NCBI RefSeq assembly: GCF_020532645.1
Contig: NZ_JAJAUZ010000011.1
Span: 62,001-126,000, forward strand
DNA from: Streptomyces bambusae
GTDB taxonomy: Bacteria; Actinomycetota; Actinomycetes; Streptomycetales; Streptomycetaceae
Reading direction: 5' to 3'
DNA: 64,000 bases
Shown here: piece after piece, positions 41,345 through 51,459 of the stretch
Position numbering within the stretch: position 1 is the first letter of the stretch
How the letters are laid out: every line of letters starts with the position of its first letter
The notes under the pieces: model-generated
The model's database searches: none
What the model was told of the DNA's origin: nothing
Seen by the model: the letters and a program-made list of their open reading frames with translations, nothing else
Translations under genes and position numbers: made by a program

Positions 41345-42331
41345 TTACTTCGTCTCCTCGGTGCGGGGGGTCGTGCTGGTGGTGACGGCGGGCTCGGAGC
41401 CGCCCAGGAGCAGGTAGAGGACGGCCATCCGGATGGACACGCCGTTGGCGACCTGCTCGACGACCGTGCAGCGGTCGGAGTCGGCGACCTCGGCGGTGAT
41501 CTCCATGCCGCGGACCATCGGGCCGGGGTGCATCACGATGGCGTGCTCGGGCATCTTGGCCATGCGCTCGCCGTCGAGGCCGTACCGGCGCGAGTACTCG
41601 CGCTCGGTCGGGAAGAAGGCGGCGTTCATGCGTTCCCGCTGCACACGCAGCATCATCACCGCGTCGGACTTCGGCAGCACCTCGTCGAGGCCGTACGAGA
41701 TCTCGCAGGGCCAGGTCTCGACGCCGACCGGGACCAGGGTGGGCGGGGCCACCAGGGTGACCTCGGCGCCGAGGGTGTGCAGCAGGTCCACGTTGGAGCG
41801 GGCGACCCGGCTGTGCAGCACGTCGCCGACGATGGTGATGCGCTTGCCTTCGAGGTCCTGGCCGAGTGCGTCCTTGCCGACGAGCCGGCGGCGCATCGTG
41901 AAGGCGTCCAGCAGGGCCTGGGTGGGGTGCTGGTGGGTGCCGTCGCCCGCGTTGATGACCGGGGCGTCGATCCAGCCGGAGGTCGCCAGCCGGTACGGGG
42001 CCCCCGAGGCGCCGTGCCGGATGACCACGGCGTCGACGCCCATGGCCTCCAGGGTCTGCGCGGTGTCCTTCAGGGACTCGCCCTTGGAGACGCTGGAGCC
42101 CTTGGCGGCGAAGTTGATGACGTCGGCGGACAGCCTCTTCTCGGCGGCCTCGAACGAGATCCGGGTTCGGGTGGAGTCCTCGAAGAAGAGGTTGCAGATC
42201 GTGCGGCCGCGCAGGGTGGGCAGCTTCTTGATCGGCCGGTCGGCGATCCGGGCCATCTCCTCGGCGGTGTCGAGGATGAGGACGGCGTCGTCGCGCGTGA
42301 GGTCGGCGGCCGAGATGAGGTGGCGCTTCAT
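41345..42331 (-). CDS. pyrB: Aspartate carbamoyltransferase catalytic subunit
   Basis: Condenses carbamoyl phosphate and aspartate. The 328-residue protein has the carbamoyl-phosphate motif [15 protein letters not shown] and the [19 protein letters not shown] signature. No regulatory subunit gene (pyrI) follows, as in most actinobacteria. It lies 102 bases after pyrR; that gap contains only low-complexity GC-rich DNA. Confidence 0.97.
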   Translation of the reverse strand: MKRHLISAADLTRDDAVLILDTAEEMARIADRPIKKLPTLRGRTICNLFFEDSTRTRISFEAAEKRLSADVINFAAKGSSVSKGESLKDTAQTLEAMGVDAVVIRHGASGAPYRLATSGWIDAPVINAGDGTHQHPTQALLDAFTMRRRLVGKDALGQDLEGKRITIVGDVLHSRVARSNVDLLHTLGAEVTLVAPPTLVPVGVETWPCEISYGLDEVLPKSDAVMMLRVQRERMNAAFFPTEREYSRRYGLDGERMAKMPEHAIVMHPGPMVRGMEITAEVADSDRCTVVEQVANGVSIRMAVLYLLLGGSEPAVTTSTTPRTEETK

Positions 42332-42433
42332 CTGGGTGCTCCGGGGGTGAGGGAGGGCAGCTGGGTTGCGGGCAGGGCAGGCTGCGGCGCGGGCCCGGCC
42401 TCCGGTCGGAGGACGGTCCCGTGCGGGTACGGG

Positions 42434-43006
42434 CTACTGCGCTTCGGCGGGTGCGGTCCGCTGCCCGAGCAGCACGGCGTCGCGGCCGTCCTCCTCCTGG
42501 AGCTGGACCTTGACCGTCTCCCGCAGCGACGTGGGGAGGTTCTTGCCGACGTAGTCGGCGCGGATCGGGAGTTCGCGGTGGCCGCGGTCCACGAGGACGG
42601 CGAGCTGCACCGCGCGCGGGCGGCCGATGTCGCCGAGGGCGTCGAGGGCGGCGCGGATGGTCCGGCCGGAGAACAGGACGTCGTCGACGAGGACGACGAG
42701 ACGGCCGTCGAGGTCGTCACCCGGGATCTCGGTGCGGCCGATGGCCCGCGCCGGCTTCATCCGCAGGTCGTCCCGGTACATGGTGATGTCCAGGGAGCCG
42801 ACGGGGATGGTGGAGCCGGTGATCTCTTCGAGCTTGGCGGCGATCCGGCGGGCGAGGTGGACGCCGCGCGTCGGGATGCCGAGGAGCACCACGTCGTCGG
42901 CGCCCTTGGCGCGTTCGACGATCTCGTGGGCGATGCGGGTCAGCACCCGCGCGATGTCGGAGGCCTCGAGCACGGGCCGGGCCGCATCGGAAGTCTGCGT
43001 GTCCAT
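42434..43006 (-). CDS. pyrR: PyrR, pyrimidine operon regulator / uracil phosphoribosyltransferase
   Basis: A 190-residue UMP-sensing RNA-binding regulator with weak UPRT activity. The PRPP site is [21 protein letters not shown], and [16 protein letters not shown] and [11 protein letters not shown] match PyrR. It heads the pyr operon. A sequence like the PyrR RNA-binding loop sits over its own ribosome-binding site, so it probably represses translation of its own transcript, as reported for mycobacteria. Confidence 0.96.
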   Translation of the reverse strand: MDTQTSDAARPVLEASDIARVLTRIAHEIVERAKGADDVVLLGIPTRGVHLARRIAAKLEEITGSTIPVGSLDITMYRDDLRMKPARAIGRTEIPGDDLDGRLVVLVDDVLFSGRTIRAALDALGDIGRPRAVQLAVLVDRGHRELPIRADYVGKNLPTSLRETVKVQLQEEDGRDAVLLGQRTAPAEAQ

Positions 43007-43050
43007 GAAAAACGGACCCCCTTCTCCGCCTCACGGGACGGACCTTAAAG
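43007..43050 (-). promoter_or_regulatory. PyrR-binding RNA element in the pyr leader
   Basis: On the minus strand, GTCCCGTGAGGCGGAGAAGG (43020-43039) resembles the conserved PyrR-binding loop of Bacillus pyr leaders (a UCC-G-GAGG core followed by a GAGAAGG-type tail). The AAGGGGG in the same element is the likely pyrR ribosome-binding site, followed by TTTTT and the ATG at 43006. PyrR-UMP bound here would block translation initiation of pyrR and, by coupling, of the operon. Confidence 0.65.
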
Positions 43051-43167
43051 GACGTCTGATGTACGCCGAACACAGTAGCAGGAACGATCGGCTCCGCGCG
43101 CCACGGGGCCGCCGGCGCACCCCGGGGCGGGGGTCCGCTCGTACGGGGGCGATGAAGACCATTCGGC

Positions 43168-43210
43168 TTGACGCATCCACGTAACGCTGCGTAACCTCAC
43201 AGTGAGTTAC
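43168..43210 (+). promoter_or_regulatory. bldD promoter with autoregulatory palindrome
   Basis: TTGACG (43168-43173) and TAACCT (43192-43197), spaced by 18 bases, form a plausible promoter. The near-perfect palindrome GTAACCTCACAGTGAGTTAC (43191-43210) covers the -10 and contains TCAC/GTGA half-sites typical of BldD boxes. BldD is known to repress its own gene from such a site. Confidence 0.75.
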
Positions 43211-43256
43211 CAGCCGCGCGGCGGAGCCGCACGTCGACACAGCGTCCGGGAGCCTT

Positions 43257-43757
43257 ATGTCCAGCGAATACGCCAAACAGCTCGGGGCCAAGCTCCGCGC
43301 CATCCGCACCCAGCAGGGCCTTTCCCTCCACGGTGTCGAGGAGAAGTCCCAGGGCCGCTGGAAGGCGGTCGTGGTCGGGTCGTACGAGCGCGGCGACCGC
43401 GCCGTCACGGTCCAGCGCCTGGCCGAGCTGGCGGACTTCTACGGGGTGCCGGTGCAGGAGCTGCTGCCGGGCACGACTCCCGGCGGGGCGGCCGAGCCGC
43501 CGCCGAAGCTGCGCCTGGACCTGGAGCGCCTGGCCCACGTCCCCGCGGAGAAGGCCGGCCCGCTGCAGCGCTACGCGGCGACCATCCAGAGCCAGCGCGG
43601 TGACTACAACGGCAAGGTGCTCTCGATCCGCCAGGACGACCTGCGCACCCTCGCGGTCATCTACGACCAGTCCCCCTCGGTCCTCACCGAGCAGCTGATC
43701 AGCTGGGGCGTGCTGGACGCGGACGCCCGCCGTGCGGTCGCCCACGAGGAGATCTGA
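43257..43757 (+). CDS. bldD: BldD, developmental master repressor (c-di-GMP effector)
   Basis: A 166-residue regulator of Streptomyces development. The N-terminal XRE-type helix-turn-helix (LGAKLRAIRTQQGLSLHGVE) binds DNA. The C-terminal domain holds the c-di-GMP signature: RQDDLRTLAVIYDQSPS corresponds to the RXD-X8-RXXD region (R-Q-D, then D in YDQSP). GGGAG lies upstream of the ATG at 43257. It is divergent from pyrR and is probably autorepressed. Its presence is strong evidence for a Streptomyces or a close relative. Confidence 0.97.
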   Translation: MSSEYAKQLGAKLRAIRTQQGLSLHGVEEKSQGRWKAVVVGSYERGDRAVTVQRLAELADFYGVPVQELLPGTTPGGAAEPPPKLRLDLERLAHVPAEKAGPLQRYAATIQSQRGDYNGKVLSIRQDDLRTLAVIYDQSPSVLTEQLISWGVLDADARRAVAHEEI

Positions 43758-43807
43758 GGCAGGGACCGCGCGACCCGGCACCACCGGGGAGAACCCTGCA
43801 GAAACGT

Positions 43808-43859
43808 GCCGCCGGGGGCGGTGGGACCGTACCGGTCCTGCCGTCCCCGGCGGTGTTTT
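43808..43859 (+). terminator. bldD terminator
   Basis: A long GC hairpin (GCCGCCGGGG with CCCCGGCGGT as outer arms, inner GGACC/GGTCC, wobbles between) is followed by TTTT at 43856-43859. It lies 50 bases after the bldD stop. Confidence 0.9.
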
Positions 43860-43932
43860 CGTGCGTCTCGTGTGTCTGCGCCCCCGAGGGGGCGCGGCCG
43901 TCGGCAGCTGCCCGGCGTCGTGCGGAGACGCC

Positions 43933-43969
43933 GAAGGGGCCGCGGCGCGTCGTGCGCCGCGGCCCCTTC
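43933..43969 (-). terminator. nusB-operon terminator
   Basis: A perfect 16-bp stem (GAAGGGGCCGCGGCGC with GCGCCGCGGCCCCTTC) and a 5-base loop lie 25 bases after the nusB stop on the minus strand. Confidence 0.88.
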
Positions 43970-43994
43970 CGCATGCCGCCTTCACTCGTTCGGG

Positions 43995-44426
43995 CTATTC
44001 GCCCCGTCGGAGGCTCGGCTTGAGGTCCTTGAAGCGGGCCAGCAGCCCGTTCACGAACGCCGGGGAGTCGTCGGTGGAGAACTCCTTGGCCAGCTGGACC
44101 GCCTCGTCGATCGCCACGGCGTCCGGGGTCTCGTCGACCCAGATCAGCTCGTAGGCGCTCAGGCGCAGGATGTTCCGGTCCGCGACCGGCATCCGGTCGA
44201 GGTCCCAGTCCACCGCGTACGTGGCGATCAGCTCGTCGATGCGGGTCACCTTGTCGGCGTAGCCCTCGACGAGGTCCATGGTGAACGCGTTCACCGGCGG
44301 CTGCCGGTCGTCCGACCGGTGGTGGCGGACCCAGTCCGCGAGGACCTCCCGCACGGGGACCCCGCGCTGGTCGGCCTCGAAGAGGATCTGGAAGGCGCGC
44401 TTGCGCGCGTTGCTCCGGGCAGCCAC
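43995..44426 (-). CDS. nusB: Transcription antitermination factor NusB
   Basis: Binds boxA RNA with S10 in rRNA antitermination. The 143-residue all-helical protein has RKRAFQILFEADQRG, LIATYAVDWDLDRMPVADRN, AYELIWVDETPDAVAIDEAV and FVNGLLARF. It follows efp by two bases. Length is typical. The start is GTG. Confidence 0.96.
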   Translation of the reverse strand: MAARSNARKRAFQILFEADQRGVPVREVLADWVRHHRSDDRQPPVNAFTMDLVEGYADKVTRIDELIATYAVDWDLDRMPVADRNILRLSAYELIWVDETPDAVAIDEAVQLAKEFSTDDSPAFVNGLLARFKDLKPSLRRGE

Positions 44427-44428
44427 GG

Positions 44429-44995
44429 TTAGCTGTTCACCCGGCCGAGGTAGTCGCTGGTGCGGGTGTCGACCTTGATCTTCTCACCGGTGGTGATGAA
44501 GAGGGGGACCTGGATCTCGTGGCCGGTCTCCAGGGTGGCGGGCTTGGTGCCACCGGTGGAGCGGTCGCCCTGGACGCCCGGGTCGGTGTGCTGGATGGTC
44601 AGCTCGACGGCGGCCGGGAGCTCGACGTAGAGCACCTCGCCCTCGTGCTGGGCGACGGAGGCGGTGAAGCCCTCGATCAGGAAGTTGGCGGCGTTGCCGA
44701 CCGCGGCCTTCGAGACCATCAGCTGGTCGTAGGTCTCCATGTCCATGAAGACGAAGTACTCGCCGTCCATGTAGGAGAACTGCATGTCGCGGCGGTCGAT
44801 GTTGGCCGTTTCGACCTTCACGCCCGCGTTGAAGGTCTTGTCGACGACCTTGCCGGACAGCACGTTCTTGAGCTTGGTGCGCACGAAGGCCGGGCCCTTG
44901 CCGGGCTTGACGTGCTGGAACTCGACGACGGACCAGAGCTGGCCCCCGTCGAGCTTGAGCACCATGCCGTTCTTGAGGTCGTTCGTGGAAGCCAC
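44429..44995 (-). CDS. efp: Elongation factor P
   Basis: Relieves ribosome stalling at proline-rich sequences. The 188-residue protein has three domains. Domain I carries [18 protein letters not shown], with the usual modification-loop lysine. The C-terminal OB domain has [20 protein letters not shown]. The GTG at 44995 has AGGAG eleven bases upstream. The gene follows a peptidase-like gene by 52 bases. Confidence 0.97.
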   Translation of the reverse strand: MASTNDLKNGMVLKLDGGQLWSVVEFQHVKPGKGPAFVRTKLKNVLSGKVVDKTFNAGVKVETANIDRRDMQFSYMDGEYFVFMDMETYDQLMVSKAAVGNAANFLIEGFTASVAQHEGEVLYVELPAAVELTIQHTDPGVQGDRSTGGTKPATLETGHEIQVPLFITTGEKIKVDTRTSDYLGRVNS

Positions 44996-45047
44996 GGTTG
45001 CCAAATCTCCTGGACTGAAAGACCGCGGGTGCGCGCTCAGCCGAAAG

Positions 45048-46154
45048 CTAGAGCGCGAGCAGCTCCTTGGTCGTAATGGTGAGTAGCTCGGGTCCGCCGT
45101 CCGCCTCGGGGCGTACGACGAGCGTGTCAACAATCCGGACGCCGCCCCGGCCCGGGAGGTGGACTCCCGGTTCGACGGTGACCGGCACGCAAGCGTCCAG
45201 TTTACCCATTGCGGCAGGTGCCAGCTGCGGGTCCTCGTGGATTTCGAGTCCGACCCCGTGTCCCACCGAGCCCGGGAGGGCTTCGCCGTGCCCTCCGGTG
45301 TCCACGACCTGGCGCGCAGCGCGGTCCACGTCGCGGTACGCGGCGCCCGGCAGGAGCGCCTCCCGGCCGGCCCGCTGGGCGGCGAACACCAGGTCGTACA
45401 GCTCGATCTGCCAGTCGGCGGGGCTGGTGCCGATGACGAAGGTGCGGCCGATCTCGCAGCGGTAGCCGCGGTAGTTGGCCCCCAGGCAGACGGAGAGGAA
45501 GTCGCCCTCCTCGACCCGCCGGTCGGTGGGGCGGTGGCCGCCGCGGCCGGAGTGCGGGCCGGTGCCGACGGAGGTGGGGAAGGCCGGGCCGTCTGCGCCG
45601 TGGTCGACCAGGCGGCGTTCCAGTTCCAGTGCCAGATGGCGTTCGGTACGGCCGACCAGGATGGACTCCAGCAGTTCACCGAGGGCCTGGTCGGCGATCT
45701 CCGCGGCGATCCGCAGGCACGCGATCTCCTCCTCGTCCTTCACCAGCCGCTGCTGCTCGACGGCGGGGCCGAGATCGGCCAGGCGGAGCCGGGGTGCCAC
45801 CGAGCCCATGGCGCGGTGCCGGGCGACGGTGAGGTGGTGCTCCTCCACCGCCAGCGCGTCGGCGCGGGCGCCGGCCGCGGCATCGGCGGCCGCGACGGCC
45901 GGGTCGCCCTCGGTGGCGTGCAGGACGGTGCAGCGGAGCAGTTCGTCGAGCCGGCCCTCGTCGGGCTCGCCGGTCGGGGCGCCGGCGCAGAAGAGGACGT
46001 CCTCGGCGGGGCCGACGAGCAGGACCGCGCCGCGGGGGGCGGCGCCGGTCAGGTAACGGACGTTCGCGGGGCGCGAGATGAGGGCGGCCGCGTTGCCGGC
46101 GGCGTTGCAGCGGTCTCTGAGCCGGCCACGGCGGGCCGCGTACACCTCTGACAT
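45048..46154 (-). CDS. M24-family aminopeptidase-like protein with missing metal ligands
   Basis: A 368-residue homologue of Xaa-Pro aminopeptidase/dipeptidase. The creatinase-like N-terminal domain and the pita-bread fold are clear ([29 protein letters not shown]). Of the five metal ligands, His299 and Glu328 are kept. The first Asp is Cys223 (SVCLG in place of the usual DFG), the second is Glu234 (CEIGRTF), and the last Glu is Val342 (GVRIVD in place of GVRIED). Normal two-metal catalysis therefore looks unlikely. It lies directly upstream of efp, a conserved arrangement usually annotated pepQ. Confidence 0.8.
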   Translation of the reverse strand: MSEVYAARRGRLRDRCNAAGNAAALISRPANVRYLTGAAPRGAVLLVGPAEDVLFCAGAPTGEPDEGRLDELLRCTVLHATEGDPAVAAADAAAGARADALAVEEHHLTVARHRAMGSVAPRLRLADLGPAVEQQRLVKDEEEIACLRIAAEIADQALGELLESILVGRTERHLALELERRLVDHGADGPAFPTSVGTGPHSGRGGHRPTDRRVEEGDFLSVCLGANYRGYRCEIGRTFVIGTSPADWQIELYDLVFAAQRAGREALLPGAAYRDVDRAARQVVDTGGHGEALPGSVGHGVGLEIHEDPQLAPAAMGKLDACVPVTVEPGVHLPGRGGVRIVDTLVVRPEADGGPELLTITTKELLAL

Positions 46155-46280
46155 GTCACGAGCGTACGAGTGTGCCCGGTGCGGGGCCTGTTGAGCGCGT
46201 CCGGATGGGGCGGGCCCCCGGGACGGCCTCCGTTTGGCTTCCGGTCACGGTGCGGGGACCTTGCGGGGCTGCGCCCGGTA

Positions 46281-46310
46281 CCCCGGTCCTCAAACGCCGG
46301 ACGGGCTGGA
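46281..46310. repeat. Dispersed repeat core (CTCAAACGCCGG family)
   Basis: CCCCGGTCCTCAAACGCCGG plus ACGGGCTGGA here match 28 of 30 bases of 62065-62094, and the reverse complement is related to the 5.9 kb and 62.2 kb copies. It lies between the convergently spaced ends of the P-loop gene and the peptidase-like gene promoter; no gene is supported in 46155-46328. Confidence 0.75.
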
Positions 46311-46328
46311 TTTCGGGCCCTCGGGGGG

Positions 46329-47090
46329 TCACCAGCGGGGTGGGGTCGATATCGCTCGGGCCAGGGTTTCGTCGAGGGCTCGGGCGGTGGCTTCCACGTC
46401 GTGGTGGGAGTTGTCGATGATCGGGAGGCCCGAGCCGTACCAGCCGGCCATGCGGCCGTGGATGCGGGCGACCTCCTCGTCGGACAGGCGGCGGTTGCCG
46501 CTGCGCTCGGCGTTGCGCTCCAGGACGATCTCCAGGCCGGGCAGCAGGACCACCGGGAGCAGCCCGGGGCCCACGTGCCGCTTCCAGCCGCCGAGGCCGA
46601 CCACCGGCCGGTCGGGGAAGACCGCGTCGTCGAGGATGCAGGAGATCCCGTTGGCGAGGAAGTTGCGGGCGGCGAAGCCGCAGGTCCGGCGGGCCAGCCG
46701 GTACTGGGCCTCGGAGTGGTCGTTCCAGCCGGACTGCGGGTCGGCGAAGCCGGAGACGACCCATTCGCGGACGTCGTCGAGGCTGATGTGGGCGGTGGGC
46801 ACCGGGCGGGTGCTCGCCCAGTGCCGGGCGACGGTGGTCTTCCCCGCGCCCGCCGGGCCGATCAGCAGGACCGCGAGGGTGGCGCCGCGGGTGCCGGGCA
46901 CGGCCGGGGGGAGCGTCACGTGGCCGGTCGGGTCCGGCACCGGCTGCGGCATCGGCGGCAGCATGGCCGGCGGCGGCACCGGCGGGGCCGTCCAGCCGCC
47001 CGCGGACGGACCGGCCGGCGGTACCGGAACGCCGGGGTGCGGTCCAGGATGATGTCCCGGCTGACCCCACCCGCCCACTGCATGCTGCAT
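46329..47090 (-). CDS. P-loop ATPase/kinase-like protein with proline-rich N-terminus
   Basis: A 253-residue protein. The first 65 residues are rich in Pro, Gly and His and probably disordered. The Walker A GPAGAGKTT (residues 78-86) follows. Later segments ISLDDVREWVVSGFADPQSG and VVLLPGLEIVLERNAERSGN resemble AAA_33 / polynucleotide-kinase-like proteins. Substrate is unknown. The ATG at 47090 has GGAG nine bases upstream; a longer GTG start at 47129 lacks one. It lies between aroQ and the peptidase-like gene and is likely conserved in Streptomyces. Confidence 0.75.
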   Translation of the reverse strand: MQHAVGGWGQPGHHPGPHPGVPVPPAGPSAGGWTAPPVPPPAMLPPMPQPVPDPTGHVTLPPAVPGTRGATLAVLLIGPAGAGKTTVARHWASTRPVPTAHISLDDVREWVVSGFADPQSGWNDHSEAQYRLARRTCGFAARNFLANGISCILDDAVFPDRPVVGLGGWKRHVGPGLLPVVLLPGLEIVLERNAERSGNRRLSDEEVARIHGRMAGWYGSGLPIIDNSHHDVEATARALDETLARAISTPPRW

Positions 47091-47253
47091 TCGGTGCCAC
47101 TCCGTCTCGCGCGCCCGCTGGTTCTTCACAACCGATGCAGGAACGTTATCGCCCCCGGCCGTCTCGCAGTGAACGGGCGGGGGCGGTCCGAAGTGCCCGG
47201 GGTCCGGCGATGGCCGGAAGGACCCGGCCCGGGCGGGTGCCCGGGCCGGTCCG

Positions 47254-49293
<2,040 letters not shown>

Positions 49294-49297
<4 letters not shown>

Positions 49298-50478
49298 CGG
49301 ATCTGCAGGTTGTCGAGGTAGGACCGGACGTTGCGGCGGGTCTCGGCGACCGAGTCGCCGCCGAACTTCTCGACGACGGCGTCGGCGAGGACCAGCGCCA
49401 CCATCGCCTCGGCGACGATGCCGGCCGCGGGCACGGCGCACACGTCGGAGCGCTGGTGGTGGGCGGCGGCCGCCTCGCCGGTGGCGACGTCGACGGTGGC
49501 CAGGGCGCGCGGGACGGTCGCGATCGGCTTCATGGCGGCGCGGACGCGCAGCAGCTCGCCGGTGGTCAGGCCGCCCTCGGTGCCGCCGGAGCGGCCGGTG
49601 GTGCGCTTGATGCCCTCGGGGGTGGACACGATCTCGTCGTGCGCCTTCGAGCCGGGCACGCGGGCCAGTTCGAAGCCGTCGCCGACCTCGACGCCCTTGA
49701 TCGCCTGGATGCCCATGAGGGCGGCGGCGAGGCGGGCGTCCAGCCGGCGGTCCCAGTGCACGTGCGAGCCGAGGCCGACGGGCACGCCGTAGGCGAGGAC
49801 CTCGACGACGCCGCCGAGGGTGTCGCCGTCCTTGTGGGCCTGGTCGATCTCCGCGACCATCGCCTTCGACGCGTCGGCGTCGAGGCAGCGCACCGGGTCG
49901 GCGTCGAGCTTCTCGACGTCGGCGGGGGTCGGGTAGACGCCGTACGGGGCCTTGGCCGCGGCCAGTTCGACGACGTGCGAGACGATCTCGATGCCCGCGG
50001 CCTCCTTGAGGAAGGACCGGGCGACGGCGCCGAGGGCGACCCGGGCGGCGGTCTCGCGGGCGCTGGCGCGCTCCAGGATCGGCCGGGCCTCGTCGAAGCC
50101 GTACTTCTGCATGCCCGCGAGGTCGGCGTGGCCGGGGCGGGGGCGGGTCAGGGGGGCGTTGCGGCCCGTCTCCTTGAGTTCGGCCGGGTCGACCGGGTCG
50201 GCCGACATGACCTTCTCCCACTTGGGCCACTCGGTGTTGCCGACCATGACGGCCACCGGGGAGCCGAGGGAGAGCCCGTGGCGGACGCCGCCGAGGAAGG
50301 TCACCTCGTCCTGCTCGAACTTCATGCGGGCACCGCGGCCATAGCCCAGCCGCCGCCGGGCCAGGTGGTCGGCCACCAGCTCAGTGGTGACCGGGACGCC
50401 GGCGGGAAGACCCTCCAGCGTCGCGACCAGTGCGGGCCCGTGGGACTCCCCTGCGGTCAGCCAACGCAACCTGCTCAA
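49294..50478 (-). CDS. aroC: Chorismate synthase
   Basis: Final step of chorismate synthesis, using reduced FMN. The 394-residue protein has [37 protein letters not shown]-type N-terminal sequence, and the FMN motif [17 protein letters not shown]. The start is a rare TTG at 50478, supported by AGGAG six bases upstream. aroC, aroK, aroB and aroQ form a chain of four-base overlaps. Confidence 0.97.
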
Positions 50479-50627
50479 CGATGCTCCTCATGCTCGCGCC
50501 GGAACTACTGTGGCGCGACCGGGTGCGCGGCCTGGCCCGCCTGGTCCGATCCTCCCACGTCCGGGCGGGTGAACCGATCTCCGGTCCAGCTATCGGACGC
50601 CGCCGTCCTGCGGGCCGGTCGTACGGG

Positions 50628-51452
50628 CTAGCGGGAGGCGAGGGCGGCCTCGCCCGCGGCGCGCATCGCGGCCAGCGGGGCGGGGGTCCGGCCGGTCATC
50701 TGCTCGACCTGGAGCACGGCCTGGTGGACCAGGAGGTCGAGGCCGCCGACGAGGGCTCCGCCGCGGGCGGACCAGGCCGCGGCGAGGGCGGTCGGCCAGG
50801 GCTCGTAGAGCACGTCGAACAGGGTGCCGGGGCGCTCGGGCACGGCGGCGGCCAGCGCGTCGGTGGCGCCGGCGGGGGTGGTGGCGATCACCAGGGGGGC
50901 GTTCAGGGCCTCGGCGGCGTCGGCCCAGCCGGCGGTGCGGACGGATATGCCGAGCCGCTCGCCCCACTGCTTCATCTCGGCGGCGCGCGCGGCACTGCGG
51001 ACGTACGTGGTGATCTCGCCGGTGCATATCCGGGCGAGGGCGGCCAGCGCGGAGGAGGCGGTGGCCCCGGCGCCGAGGACGGCGGCGGAGTCCACCTCGG
51101 TCACGCCCCGCTCGGCGAGGGCGGCGACGATGCCGGGGATGTCGGTGTTGTCGCCGAGGCGGCGGCCGTCGGCCGTGAGCACGACGGTGTTCACGGCTTC
51201 GACGGAGGCCGCGGTGTCGGTGACGCCGTCCAGCAGCGGCATGACCACCCGCTTGAGCGGCATGGTCAGCGAGAGCCCGGCCCACTCGGGGCCGAGTCCC
51301 GCCACGAACTCCGGCAGCGCGGCCTCGTCGATCTCGAACCGGTCGTACGACCAGTCGTCGAGGCCCAGCTCCCGGTAGGCCGCCCGGTGCAGCACCGGCG
51401 AGAGGGAGTGCTCGATGGGTGATCCGAGCACTGCGGCCCGTCGTACCGACAT
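50628..51452 (-). CDS. aroE: Shikimate dehydrogenase
   Basis: NADPH-dependent reduction of dehydroshikimate. The 274-residue protein has VLGSPIEHSLSPVLHRAAY, SLTMPLKRVVMPLLD (catalytic Lys), AVNTVV, GDNTDIPGI (Asp) and the glycine loop VLGAGATASSALAAL. The ATG at 51452 lies eight bases after mltG, so the genes are co-transcribed. It precedes aroC with 149 bases of spacing. Confidence 0.95.
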   Translation of the reverse strand: MSVRRAAVLGSPIEHSLSPVLHRAAYRELGLDDWSYDRFEIDEAALPEFVAGLGPEWAGLSLTMPLKRVVMPLLDGVTDTAASVEAVNTVVLTADGRRLGDNTDIPGIVAALAERGVTEVDSAAVLGAGATASSALAALARICTGEITTYVRSAARAAEMKQWGERLGISVRTAGWADAAEALNAPLVIATTPAGATDALAAAVPERPGTLFDVLYEPWPTALAAAWSARGGALVGGLDLLVHQAVLQVEQMTGRTPAPLAAMRAAGEAALASR

Positions 51453-51459
51453 GGTGTTG

